From Emergomyces orientalis (taxonomy: Eukaryota > Ascomycota > Eurotiomycetes > Onygenales > Ajellomycetaceae), in NCBI GenBank assembly GCA_002110485.1, contig MOWL01000090.1:124001-188000 (forward strand): a stretch of DNA of 64,000 bases, given 5' to 3'. How positions within the stretch are numbered: position 1 is the stretch's first letter; every line of letters starts with the position of its first letter. This document shows positions 24,351 through 36,045 of the stretch, in pieces. The notes under the pieces were generated by a model, which saw nothing but the letters and a program-made list of their open reading frames with translations, was not told where the DNA came from and ran no database searches. The position numbers and the translations under genes were made by a program.

Positions 24351-25379
24351 TATGGAGTTTACATCTTTTTCTTTTTCGTTCCCCGCTTTTTCTTCTTCTG
24401 ACGTTTCGAGACGATATATGGCTTTTCTCTCTTTCTTTTCTTCGTTTCCATCTACATTTTTGACCTTGGCTTCGATACCATGTCTTTTTTTTGGCTATAC
24501 AAATAAATAATTGAACCCCTCCCCCCCAAATTTTTTTTCCCTTTCCTTGTACATTTTCAGATACAAAAATGTTCCCCATCCCTATTTTCTTCTTGCATGT
24601 AGTTTCTGGGTGGTTTTGCCTCTTTAAATAAATTCTATTATCTGTGCCACGATTTACAAGGAAAATCATTGGTCTTTGCCCACACTCGATTTCTCCCTGC
24701 TAGGAGTTTTGTTACTTGGAGTTGTTTCTTCTATTCTCCTTGTATCCTTGTATCTTGTTTCCAGTCGCTGCGCACTTTAGGATATATTACATTTTATTTT
24801 CATAGCGAAATTTCCTTTTCATTCCTTGTTACATCGTCTGCCTTACTCTTCTTACTTTCCTCCCCACTTGCCTGGCCTACCTATAATTGCTGGATTTTCA
24901 TTACCATGTATTGTATTTTCTACCTGCACCGCCGCACTACGCTAGCTTAACTATCTATACAACAACTATATGTCTATTCGATCCTTTTTATTCCCCGTTC
25001 TTCTCTAAAAACATGCACCATAGAGTTGATGAGTGTCTTAGGTTATTTTGTTCCTCCAGACCGTGATCCGATCTCGTATGTGGCGTGGTTGTATCTTTGC
25101 TCTGGCGGCATGGACCACATCCGTGCATGCGTTTTGATTTAACTGATATGGACATGAAGGAATTAGAGAACTACCAAATTCCACTACATTCCAAGATACA
25201 AAAAAAGGGTCATTATATGAAAGTAATAAAAAATAATATAGTGTACGTGTACATGGAAATACAGAATATAGGTATATCTAAAGAAATTCAAAAGTTGCGG
25301 AAGCTAAAGGGAATTATATAATTGACGACAAGCTGCGGCCAACGTCCTCTCTCTGCAGTTCGTTCGACCCATCTGTTGT
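24351..25379. other. Intergenic region between CSI2-like and ERD1 stops
   Basis: Downstream DNA of two convergent genes, T-rich. No gene supported. Confidence 0.45.
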
Positions 25380-26950
25380 TTAGTCCTCGTCTATCTTGCC
25401 GTTAAATTCGCCTAGGAGTATATCGTCTGGCGCTGGGCCACGGTTATTCCTGACTAAATTTTCAAATATTAGGGCTTCGTCAGCGACATTTTCCTTTAAC
25501 TATACATTTGTACGGGAACACCAAATTGGGCCCTGCATGTACTCACCCCACTCTGTCTCAACTCTGAAAAAGATCCATATCCACCGCCTAACAACTTCAA
25601 GGAGCATGAGCGCAAAAACACCGCCTTCTATATCATTCACCCAGTCCAAACGCGCAGAAAGCCGGGAAACCCAGGTAAATCGCAAAATTAGGTCGATGAC
25701 AATAGCTGAATAGTACATCTCATTCGCATAGAAATATCTATGACGCCGCAGGCCGAAAGGGTGGTCCGGGTCGTTGGGGTGATTGAGGGCAGAGAATAAA
25801 GTGAGGTCCCAATCTTTGGCGACGTCCCAGTAGAATGTGAAAAGTGAGTTAATGAGTGCAGATAGAACCCTGCGTGACGTTAGTGGGAAGGTCATGAGGA
25901 CAGGCGTTGCTTTTTCTTAATTTTTGTTTAAATTTTTTCAAATCCATGTAACAGATACATACCATAATCGATATAGGTTTTCTGCGCTAACTGTGGAGGT
26001 TGTTGGGTCATGATTCCGTAGTAACGTGGTTAATAAAATTACAGGAAAGGCGCTCGAGTATTTGAGTGCGTTTGCAAGGTGCTGGCCACCCCAGCCTTCG
26101 ATGTTTCGGTTTCCTTTCCGTACCCGGCCAAATTCGATCAGGCACTGCCTGAGCCTAATTGCACTGGGTATACAGATAAGCAACGGGACGGCAATTTGGC
26201 CACCGCATTTCCTATTGGGAATCCCAGTGCTAGACGCTTTTGATGAGAAGAACATGCACGCGCTGACGAAAAGGTCTCCAAGAATTTTGGCATAACTAGT
26301 CAGGACATCCGCAAGTATTATGTCGCCGAATTTCCCATCTTGGGTTTCCGCAAGACCGCCAATGCTAATCCGTTTCAACGCAACGGTGAACCTGTGTCGT
26401 CCGGTGCGGGATAGCCGGTGCAAGGGGAAGATCAGGAGGACGACGAATAGGAAGAGGTATGACTGTGGGATTATTTCCCACTCGATAACCCGTTCCGCGG
26501 AGCCATGCGTCACAGACCAGAAGAATAGGATGGATATCACAAGAGGAATGGAGAGTAGGGTCGCAAGGTGATATGTGGAGCGGTAGACGGGGACCTGGTT
26601 AATGGATGATCGAGACGGGTATCTGATCAAGGCGGGAACGTCCTGATATATGTTAGTTCGTGACACTTCTCTTATGTCTCTGTTTCCCAAATTATCTTCT
26701 TTTAAAGTTGTAGCGCTACTTGGGGTTCATACAATTTTAACTGCTGATAAGTAATGGAGGTTCAGTCCCCATCCCCAAACGCCTGGATCGGCACAGTTAG
26801 CGAAGCTGGTATGGAAGATATGATAAGGTGGATGTATAGAAAAAGCATACCTGCAACTAGTACGATGGCCACTCGGTAAGGTAGAGGGAAAAAGAGGCTG
26901 AACCGGCTTAGCTGGTCCAAGTTGCGGTTCACATCATGATCTGGGTCCAT
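25380..26950 (-). CDS. ERD1: ERD1, EXS-domain Golgi protein
   Basis: Multi-pass membrane protein with an EXS domain. Yeast Erd1 is needed for retention of lumenal ER proteins and for Golgi phosphate and glycosylation homeostasis. Exon 1 is 26851-26950 and exon 2 starts at 26782; joined they read LVAGVWGWGLNLHYLSAVKI and then IDVPALIRYPSR, a conserved Erd1 segment. A large third exon has FGDIILADVLTSYAKILGD, matching the EXS core. A further exon (about 25555-25870) has the EXS end: FTFYWDVAKDWDLTLF, YFYANEMYYSAIVIDLILR and FFRVETEW. The last exon ends NGKIDED; stop at 25380-25382. Start ATG 26950 is preferred over 26962 because homologues begin MDPD. It is divergent from PEX10, 514 bases apart. 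Confidence 0.85.
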
Positions 26951-27464
26951 ATTCCATCGCAATTGAATAAATGTCAGGAGCTGTCTCGAACCAGCGAGGA
27001 GAGGGGAGAGGAGGGAAGAACAGCTGGTAAACGAGCGACTTGAGTGAGTTGTTATCCGCTGCTAGATAACGTATATTATATTTTAGAGAAAGAAAAGAAA
27101 CACACAGTATCCAGTTCGGCAGCAAGAAAGTCGTTCAAGAAACTTGTTCTTCGTTTGATATAAATTTCCTATTTGGGCCAAAGCACTTTTTTTTGGCTGA
27201 CGAAACCAGATCATATCATCATTGTGCACGTGACTTGTATCCCGTGACCACAGTTAAGCCGAGGCCCATAAACCATATCGCGAAACATCCCCGGATTGTT
27301 CAACAAAGTCATAGACAGTCTTCTTAATACATGTTGGACATGGTCAATTGATTGCTAGGAGACAGGTACATTACGCGCAAATTCTGATGCTATCGAGCTG
27401 TTAAACAACATATCGAACTCACTTGCGGGCCTACTTCTTTTCACTTTAAATATCTCTCCTCAAG
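26951..27464. promoter_or_regulatory. Bidirectional promoter region, ERD1 / PEX10
   Basis: 514 bases between divergent start codons, so both promoters lie here. A CACGTGAC element (E-box-like) is visible near 27226-27233. Confidence 0.45.
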
Positions 27465-28568
27465 ATGGACACCAATTCATCTCCAGCACCAGCCATAAAT
27501 CTGAAACCATCAGTTGCCCCCGTTTCGCATTTCTTTCCTTGGGCTACATCCCCAGATATTATACGCAGCCATGAAAAAGATGCCTACATTTCCGGAACAC
27601 TTTCCGTTCAAGCACACACAATAATTCGCGCTCTCCGCGGCGCGCGATACGCCCACTCCCATACGAACACGATTAAGAACCTCACCGATCTCCTTTACCT
27701 TTCTCTCACAACGCTTGTTGGAAACAGAACACTAGGCGAAGAATATTGCGACGTGGTGCAATTGGAAGACGATTCATTACGGTTACCATCGCTGGCACGA
27801 CGTGTCGGATATATCTTAAGTAGCATTCTAATACCATGGACATTGCAACGGCTTCTTCCCGCGCTGCGACAGAACCTGCGGGCAAAACTCCAACGCAGCG
27901 TCGCCCGGCTACAGGCAAAAGTTGCATTATTATCCTCCAAACAAGGAACACACTCTAAGCCGAACCTCACCGTACGTTTCCAAACCTATATCTTGGACCA
28001 TCTCGATTCCCTCACCTCCCTCTCCCCAATCTTCGCCCTGAATCTCGCCGCTTTCTACTTTTCGGGAGCATACTATCACATATCTAAACGCATCTGGGGC
28101 CTCCGATATGTCTTTACGAAGCGTATCGAAGATAACGAAGCTAGAATCGGCTACGAGGTACTAGGCGTGTTGCTCGTCCTGCAAATCGCCGTGCAGGGCA
28201 TATTGCACGTCAAAGATACTGTTTCTGCCTTCACTACCGAAACAGCAGAGGACCAAGGCCAACAACAATGTTCCGATCAGAAAAATTCCCTCAAATCCAT
28301 ATACACACCACCATCCGTTCAATCACTACCCGCATGCGAGGCGCGGTATGATTTAGCGAATCCAACCAACGCTGTCCTCGCGTGGGTTCCACCCGGTCAG
28401 CAGCGTAAATGTACCCTGTGTCTGGAGCCGTATAAAGACCCGAGCGTGACGACGTGCGGACATGTGTTCTGCTGGACATGTATACGGGACTGGGTGCGAG
28501 AGAAACCCGAGTGTCCACTCTGTCGGCAGGAAGCGTTGGGTGCGAAAATTTTGCCCTTGCGAGGATGA
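27465..28568 (+). CDS. PEX10: Peroxin PEX10 (RING E3 ligase)
   Basis: Peroxisomal membrane RING ubiquitin ligase. With Pex2 and Pex12 it forms the complex that ubiquitinates Pex5 for receptor recycling. A single exon gives 367 residues. The N-terminus has FFPWATSPDIIRSHEKDAY, matching the conserved Pex10 start. The middle has the Pex2/Pex10/Pex12 helical domain with RVGYILSSILIPWTLQRLLP and FYFSGAYYHISKRIWGLRYV. The C-terminal C3HC4 RING runs CTLC, then TTCGHVFCWTCIRDWV, then CPLCRQ at about residues 315-355. All zinc ligands are present. The protein ends ten residues after the RING, as in other Pex10 proteins. Confidence 0.95.
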   Translation: MDTNSSPAPAINLKPSVAPVSHFFPWATSPDIIRSHEKDAYISGTLSVQAHTIIRALRGARYAHSHTNTIKNLTDLLYLSLTTLVGNRTLGEEYCDVVQLEDDSLRLPSLARRVGYILSSILIPWTLQRLLPALRQNLRAKLQRSVARLQAKVALLSSKQGTHSKPNLTVRFQTYILDHLDSLTSLSPIFALNLAAFYFSGAYYHISKRIWGLRYVFTKRIEDNEARIGYEVLGVLLVLQIAVQGILHVKDTVSAFTTETAEDQGQQQCSDQKNSLKSIYTPPSVQSLPACEARYDLANPTNAVLAWVPPGQQRKCTLCLEPYKDPSVTTCGHVFCWTCIRDWVREKPECPLCRQEALGAKILPLRG

Positions 28569-29386
28569 AGTGTGCTTTTTCGATGTGAGATAGGAGTAGG
28601 GTTATGGCGCGCTTCTATAGTAAATATATGACCAATTATGCGTTTGCTATAGTAGATCTCAATGTAATACAATCACCCACACCATGTATATGCTTCTGTG
28701 TATTTCCCATTCTAAAATTTTGTACAGAAGTGGTAATGATATCTCTATGACCAACGCCAGCCAGCTTCTAATGAGGCAGGATATCAAACATTTAAATCAA
28801 CCAAATGATCCCAAAAAAAAAGAAAATAACATTGCACATAAATCGAAAGAACTGGCAAAACAGGAACCCCTTGCCCGGAATATTACCCCCACCAAGAGTA
28901 AAATAAAACGCCGTGCCCGGGTATCGCTGGAGACTATGATGCGTTTAAACATACCCAATAAAAAGTAGATATATACAGAAATCTAAAATAAGATCCTGAA
29001 AAATCATGGGGAGCGTGTGTTTGTTTATTTGTGTTTTCCCTTCTGAATATTTCATTTTATGAAAAAATATGGATGCCTCATCGGGTAGAAGCTTAGCTTT
29101 TATATCGATTATTTCGAAGCGAGGAGGCATATAGCCTTAAGGCATGGAAAGGTACGTTTGGGTCGTATCATGCTATTAAGTCGTTTTTAAACGCATTTTG
29201 CAGAGAGGATGGAAGCTTCGATTTCGAAAAGACTGTAGGCACTGTTGGAACGGTAGCAACGGCAGTTATAACTTGGTTGATGGAGATCGCGTGAAGTTGT
29301 GTTTGCGAGGTCATACCATCGAGGCGGTAAAAAAAATCCCCAAAATTACAGCACTAGTATATAAACTTAAGCGGCTTTAACATCAC
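28569..29386. other. Intergenic region between PEX10 and exonuclease stops
   Basis: AT-rich. A 94-codon plus-strand frame at 28684-28968 is lysine- and asparagine-rich, with no domain. A possible short spliced frame around 29145-29290 could not be confirmed. Confidence 0.4.
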
Positions 29387-32300
29387 TCAGTTTTTCGCAG
29401 TCGATGCCTTAATTTCACCTTCGCATGTAGTTGGTTCTGCTTCTTGCTCTCTTATCGTGCTTTTTGGATGAGTTTTCCCAATAGAACCCGGAGCAGTATA
29501 AGGGATCACTGGATGCGCCGGATTAGGTGGGACTGGCACTAGCTGGAGCCGTTTTCCCTCTAGTACATGGAAAAGCTGCAAGACGGCGTATGGATCTGTT
29601 GCAGCGTCTAAGTATATAGGTTAGAATTAAATTACCATGGACAAAACGAACTCAGAGAAGTGATAGCGAGTCAACTTACATTGTACCTGGCGGTAGGTCA
29701 GCTTTTTCGACCAGCCGCCACATCTGATTTCGGGATCTTTGTCAAGTGGCAGTCCTAAATGCTCTTCCACTTGCTGCGCGAGATTCACCAACCTCTTGTT
29801 GATCAGCTTTGGATTAAGGTGGTGCTTCACCACTTTGTACAAGCGGCTTACTTCGCAGAGGTTGGTTGTCTCTATGCCCAAAAATTTGTGGAGGCGCGTA
29901 CAATCGGCCCTGATGGCAACGCCAACCTTGACGATCTCCGGTGATTCCAGTACTCTTTTAAGAGTGGGAGAGACGAGGTGCTGCGGCGAACTGGCCGGAT
30001 TGAATAAAGCTAGGTGAAATATGGCGATTCGCTCCTTGCTTGCGAGCTGTATCATAGAGACATTCTCCACAAGGGCATTTGTAGTCGATGCCTGAGCCTT
30101 CCATTCCAGATCAAGGCCGACAACAGTTTCAGACAGAAAGTGCGCTGCTACTCGTTCGGTTGTTTGGAGAGAAGTGCAATAGTGGACAGTGATATCTTTA
30201 CCATCGGGCGTTTTATTCAGATCATAACTCCAATATTTTGATGGAGATGTATCGGTTTGGTCGTTGGGGGTCTGTGCGGGAGATCCATAAGGACTACTTG
30301 CAGCTTTGGTGTGATATTTTGAAAATGGTGCACGGTTAAAAATTCCGCCTAGCCATCGTGAAGGTTGCTTTTTAGGAGTTGCAATTGACCGCCCCTTGAC
30401 AGGTGATGACGTCGGTTCAAGTACCACGGGCCGATCTGCACCTACCCTGGCAACTTTTGAACTATTGCTAGAGCGCTGAGGTTTTTTTTTGGTCGGTTTT
30501 GATGGCAGCGGGAAGGATGCTGTGAACTTTGAATGAATGCCAGAACGTCTGGGTCGTTTGGCTTTTCTTAGTCTCAGCGACTGTGGTCGAGATATAGCTG
30601 GTGTAGTGAATCTTGAACCAATGGGGCGCTTGGGCATCCCCATTGTTACTATCCCTGAATTCACCCTCCTCTGGATACGATACCAAAGATTCGTTTCCAT
30701 CGTGAGACGGGTATTCTTCTGAGATGTATCTGCCCCACTGTTTCCAAAAGTAAAGTTACTCCAGGATCCAGTGATTTTCGACATTTCCAATGACCAGAGG
30801 CGAATTTTTTCCATATCAGCCTGATTTGGAAAAACAACTGTCCGGTTTTCATTCCGGTTAAGATCAAGTTTGGTAAGCCTTTCTTCACTTTGGAGACGAA
30901 GGAAATTAATTTCAGTAAACGCTTCAAGCTCCACGATAAATTCATCCATCCATAGAATAGGGAATTCCCTATACCAGTTCCAAAGAGAGGCCTCGAGTCT
31001 TGACGGTAATCTATAGCCTCCCCGTCTACCAACATCCAGGACATTGAGAAGGTCGCTTACGGAACTTCTGATAGAAAGTACGAGGGCTCGTGAGAGAATG
31101 AAAGGAGAAATGACTTCCCACTGTTTCCAATAAATGCTGGATGTTGGTTGTCTGGCGTAGAAAAGGCAAATGGCGTAAGATAAATATGGGTTGAAGTCAT
31201 GATCTAAGCCATTCCTCGCCGCAACAAGTACCACCCGGTTGCTCTCAAACCCTTTGGCTAGCCGTTGGTTGCGTCTGTAGAGCTTGTGATTCCGGGGTGT
31301 GGATCGAAATCCTTCGATCGTGCTATCGATTTCTTCGATTGTGTCATTAATTCCCCTGCGGTATCGCATAAAAGCATCACTTGTTGCAAAGCATGAAATG
31401 TCGAAAGCCCACGCTTCGGGAACAGAAGAGTTTTCAGTGAGGTATAATCCGGTGCTCATGTACTTCCGCCATGTGTGGCCTGCGATAGATATAAGTCGTT
31501 TGTCTATATTTAATAACCTATCATATTTCGTAAAAACCGACTGTATCTTTTGAGACACACCAGGCAATTCTCCCAGATGTTTAAGATAAGACACAATATC
31601 CCTAAGAGACTGAGAATTGACTTTATGAAGCCAGCTTTGGGAATCAAGATAAGCTCGCCGTCGTTTGCGAACAGATACCTCGATCGAGTTCCAAAAGCGA
31701 GTCAACCCACGAACCCTGCCAACGTAAATATCTTCATGATATAATTTTTTCAACACAGTATCTAAGAAACTTGACACTGCTATGTCGTGAATTATAATAT
31801 TATATCTGATATCAAGAACACGGTTCTCGAGCTCCCGCACACGCTGAATAAACCGTTCAATGTCCCTCTTGCGATCGACTTGCTCGATTTCACGCTCTTC
31901 AATCGGTTCAAGCTTCACCAAATCTGCAGAAGCGGTCATATCGATTTCAAGATCGGTTGGTAATGGTTTGAAGGTCGGGATTTCTAGTGGCCGAGAATCC
32001 TGGGCTGCAGCTGCGGCTGCGATTTGCGCATCTAACAATTTCAGGCGCTGGGTGTAGCCTCCGTCAAATTCTATCTGATCCCATAGGGCGCCAATAGCCG
32101 GACCGAGAAGTTCTGGATTTAAATCATGGGTTTTGCGATGCTGTAGAATCCGTTGTTCTAAAGGCAGCTCATCTTTCGCCTCGGGAGCGGTGGCTGTGGG
32201 CGCAAGGGTTTGCGCTAAGATAGCACGCGGATCCTGGGGAGCACGTACCCGGCTCCTTGGTTTTGCGATGGCTGGCGTTTGTGAAGTCCGCGCGCCGAAC

Positions 32301-32467
32301 AAAGGTTTGGGCGCGAGGGGTTTGGAAATCGGAGGGGGATTGGGCTTACGTGCAGCACAGTTTATGGAGGTGTCGGAGAATGCTCGCCAGGGCGTGTACA
32401 TCAACCGTGCCCCATGCCATGGGGAGGGCGTTCGATAATTTCGGTTCCTTGACATGAGATAAGTCAC
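29387..32467 (-). CDS. Long protein with C-terminal DEDDy 3'-5' exonuclease domain
   Basis: About 1002 residues from exons 29680-32467 and 29387-29607, with a 72-nt intron. The last ~230 residues form a WRN/RNase D-type exonuclease: Exo I VVGLDLEWKA (DxE), Exo II VKVGVAIRADCTRLHKFLG, and Exo III YAATDPYAVLQLF (YxxxD). The splice itself builds the Exo III tyrosine (T + AC), strong support for the intron. The first ~700 residues have no domain I recognise: a basic, Ser/Pro-rich start that could be a mitochondrial presequence, a helical charged middle, and a basic linker (KRPRRSG). ATG 32467 or 32452 may be the start. The substrate is unknown. The gene is divergent from LSM5. Confidence 0.82.
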
Positions 32468-33183
32468 ATTGGTAGAACGGCAATAATTGCGACTTCACAT
32501 AAAAGATATTAAAAATATTAGCTGACAAGGTAGAGCAGGAAGTGGAATAAGGCTCTCACCATTCACTACCCAAGCGCAGCCACGAGTGATCATTTCTGGT
32601 TTTGGAGACGCGATTCCCCTCTGCTGCAATACGCCCGCCTGAGCATGTCGCCGAAGAGCATTGCCTCAGCCCATTTGGTAGTAGGGCCGGAGACAACATC
32701 ATCCAAAAGAAGGAGCATGATAGACATGAACGAATGTAATCTGGCGAGTTAATCAAAGGTAGCCATTAGGGATACCCCCTCCGCTATCAAAACACAATGC
32801 AAACAGACTTCTCCGGAATTAATTGAAATGTTGTTCGAGGCGGATGCTGTCTCTTTATCCGTCGCCGCAACGCCCTTATTTTTTTTGGAGCTGATGCACG
32901 CTAATCCCCAAAGCGATTAGCCCGGTAATGTGAAACGGTTCCGATTGGTATCTACGTATGGTAAGGCAGCATCATGTGATATTACTGATATCTCTTCTCT
33001 CGTTCGGCCAACAAACGCTCTGAATCCGCAAGAAGCGCCGCGGGACAGAAATATATGCAAGTTGACTAGATTTTTATGTTGGAGTACCGTTTGCTTTCGT
33101 TACTTTAACTACATCTGCGCTTCGAACGGTGTTGAGTAGTGCCTTAATTACTTGCGATCAACACTGAGACGAAGGTGGCCAAC
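32468..33183. promoter_or_regulatory. Bidirectional promoter region, exonuclease / LSM5
   Basis: 716 bases between divergent starts. No gene is supported; a 66-codon minus-strand frame at 32556-32756 has no features. Confidence 0.4.
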
Positions 33184-33897
33184 ATGGCTTCCCAGCTTCT
33201 CCCTTTAGGTAACGCTCGAATCGTTCAGTTAAAATGCGTCCATATACTGTATGAGTCTTTGTGTGCTAATCCCTGTATGTTGTAGAGTTGATTGATAAGT
33301 GTGTGGGTTCGAAAATCTGGGTTGTCATGAAAGGCGATAAAGGTGTGTATGCTTGTTCTCCCGATATCTGCCCCTTTCTTCTGTGTCCATTAAGTTAGAC
33401 TGACATCCAATCCAGAGTTTTCCGGCACTTTACTCGGTTTCGATGACTACGTCAGTACGTTAAGTGCCCCTGCTTTGTCTTGACTGATGGATAGGCATTA
33501 AGGGCTTTTTTTAAAAATTTTTAGCTAACATATAACCTAGATATGGTTCTCGAAGATGTCACTGAATTGTACGTTGCGGTTCACCCCATCGCGCGAAAGA
33601 CTTCTATCTTTATGTAGTCAAGCGTGGCATTGGTTCACATACTATTTACTTCAATATTCTGATGGGCGTTACAGTGACTACACAGGTGCTCAGACTAAGC
33701 TACCAAAGATACTCCTGAACGGAAATAATATTTGCATGGTAAGTACAGCACCTACGCCTCTATTAGACAACCCCCTTAAGGGTGGTTTTATTGCTTAGTG
33801 GACCTTTAAACCCCGATTGTTTAATCTTAGAATAGCAACTGATTGAAAGCAATAGTTGATCCCGGGTGGTGAAGGCCCTGTTGCCGCCTCCACATAG
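33184..33897 (+). CDS. LSM5: LSm5, subunit of the LSm2-8 / LSm1-7 rings
   Basis: Sm-like protein. In the LSm2-8 ring it binds the 3' oligo-U of U6 snRNA; in LSm1-7 it acts in mRNA decay. Six exons: 33184-33208, 33286-33342, 33416-33454, 33541-33568, 33675-33738 and 33856-33897, together 84 residues. The Sm1 motif reads ELIDKCVGSKIWVVMKGDKE and FSGTLLGFDDYVNMVLEDV. The Sm2 motif reads LLNGNNICMLIPGG. Every junction restores the near-invariant LSm5 sequence; for example exon 3 ends GTC A and exon 4 begins AT ATG, giving V-N-M. Exon 4 is only 28 nt. Five introns in 255 coding bases is a high density. Confidence 0.95.
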
Positions 33898-35470
33898 CGA
33901 CAACTCGCCGATTATGAGCTTAACAAATTCCGCCATTGCAAGTGCCATTCGCACGAATAGTACATCGCAGATATCACGAATGCGTGTATGCATTGAATAT
34001 TACACAGCCATGAAATCCGATATTTACATGAAATTCCCAGGTTGTTGCTAGATGCCGTTTAATGTAGCACAGGAACAAGACAAAAGTTGAACCCACGAAG
34101 CAACAACTTCAGCATTTGCAGATTTAGTCTACCTTTTTATTCTTTCTGTCTTATCTACTTGATCCTGCTGGCGTTTTGAGAGATAAAGGATAAAAGCCAT
34201 GCGAAATTATATGGGCTCTATGATATCACAATAGGGGAAGGGGTCAACGGAACGGGAATATTACTGGCCTTTATTTACTAAATAAATAGTTTTCCATTCT
34301 CCTCGCTTTCCGCTGTTGCTATTTTCCAACACTTCCGATGCCGAGGACATTGACATTTCGTCCCTAGATGCAGGCTGTGGAGTAGAAAGGGGATTTGATT
34401 TAGCACCCTCGCCTTGGAGGGGTTATTCAGCCCTCTCGTAAATCCAATGGCTTGCTGAAAAAATATACATACAGCGGATGGAGCCGTTGTCCGAACCATC
34501 GCAGAAGCCGATAATATAATCCCCAGCTAAACAACCATATTAGTTGGAGGGATTTCATACGCCGATCCTCAAATCTGGATGCTGGTCTAAATAAAATACT
34601 TACTTTCCTTACCATTCCTCACACGAATCTGAAAACCTGACAGAGAAAGAAAGGGCTCTCTAGCCTGCTATAATTATTCGACTCCAAACGCAAATAATAG
34701 AGAATTGCTTTGTTTGGAAGTTTAAGTTAGAACATCCAACTCCCTCGAAGCCCCCCCTCTCCCCCACGTACTACCCAACCATTATTGCCAGTTGATAAAA
34801 GACTCCAAGATAAAAATAATAAGATAGAAGAATACAGACATTGAGATATATTAACTTAGGATCGCATGTATATATACCGGAGTTCTTCTTTTGAATACAT
34901 GAAAATTTGATTCTAAGGCGGAATTGGGCTCAGAGAAGTGAAATATTTTCTTGTCATTGTTGCAACTCCACAGTACTGCCAAATTATGAAGGGTACATGA
35001 AAATTTAATTAACCCAGTTGAAGCAAACGACTGGTGCCCATTGACCCTTATCGATGTTACTGGGTATGGTGGAATTCGTAATATTAAAAACAGAAGGTTG
35101 TGTGTCTCATTGATTTTATCGGTAATGAGGCGCCCCGCCTCCAGGCCAGACAGAGATCTAAAAAAAAGTTTATATATGCCACACAGAAAATGAAGGTAAA
35201 ATTCACACAAGACAAAGAAGTACAAAATATAACACCAAGAAAAATTGCCAGAAAGTATCTGGATAAAAAGCAAACACGCTAGTGAATGTAGTTATGCAAC
35301 GCTCCGCGTAGAACTCCATAGGGTTCTCTGATGAAATCATAAAATGCATGACAAAACCCCCGGTAGGAGAGCGCGCAGGGTCATGGGATAAAGGCCCTCG
35401 TAATAATAAAAACCAACCAAAGAAGAGAGCAAGACAGCCGCGGGGGGCGGCCCCAGCAAAAGAAAGTTAT
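33898..35470. other. Intergenic, with a possible unresolved spliced frame
   Basis: No gene I can defend. On the minus strand, 34278-34700 shows several donor/acceptor-like pairs and a hydrophobic frame at 34278-34499, but introns would be under 40 nt and no family is recognised. Confidence 0.3.
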
Positions 35471-35995
35471 TTATACCTCCTTCCCCTTCGCTGGTGAGCC
35501 GCGTTTACTAGGTTCCTTATTCTGTCCCTTTGCACCCCCTTCATCCTTCGAAGTCGACACATCTCGATTAGCCGGGCTCACTTCCAACGGGTTCTTAGCA
35601 CTTTTGTTCCCCTTGCTGTCTGCATCCTTGGTATTTTCATCAGTGCCGCCGTTGTTATTGTCTGCTGCTGCTTCCTGGCGCGTTTCTTCCAACTCGGACT
35701 CTGGGGTGGTGTTTGAGGGCTTGAAAGCAGTCTGCTGGCTAGCGACTTCATCATGTGTACCACTGTTTGTGCTTTCAGTGGAGTTAGGGTCCAGATTGGA
35801 CCGGTCTTGGTCCTTGGGCTTTTGCTGGGCTTCTTTTTGGGAGGATGAGGAGGTTGCGAAGGTGGATGCCTGGAAGCGATTTGTAAAACGCCGTTGGATT
35901 GGGCGGGACGGTTGTATGATTGTAATAAGAGACGGTTTGTATGAGGATGACAGTGTGAAGCTGGAGCGGCGGAGTGAAGCTTGTAAGGTGGCCAT
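35471..35995 (-). CDS. Small Ser-rich protein with probable mitochondrial presequence
   Basis: Single exon, 174 residues, not recognised. The first ~45 residues are rich in Ser, Arg and Thr with no acidic residue (LRRSSFTLSSSYKPS, then RPIQRRFTNRFQ), typical of a mitochondrial targeting peptide. The remainder is hydrophilic low-complexity sequence (KEAQQKPKDQDRS, EELEETRQ-like acidic parts, then Lys/Gly/Ser-rich) ending SKRGSPAKGKEV, probably disordered. ATG 35995 is preferred over the in-frame 36022, because the extra residues would be encoded by a CA repeat. The frame is clean over its whole length. It is the last gene of the conserved-looking half of the window. Confidence 0.6.
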   Translation of the reverse strand: MATLQASLRRSSFTLSSSYKPSLITIIQPSRPIQRRFTNRFQASTFATSSSSQKEAQQKPKDQDRSNLDPNSTESTNSGTHDEVASQQTAFKPSNTTPESELEETRQEAAADNNNGGTDENTKDADSKGNKSAKNPLEVSPANRDVSTSKDEGGAKGQNKEPSKRGSPAKGKEV

Positions 35996-36009
35996 GGCTG
36001 TTAAATAGA

Positions 36010-36010
36010 T

Positions 36011-36045
<35 letters not shown>
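36010..36045. repeat. (CA)n(GA)n compound microsatellite
   Basis: About 17 bases of AC repeat run directly into about 19 bases of AG repeat, immediately upstream of the start codon at 35995, so it falls in the 5' leader or promoter. Confidence 0.85.
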
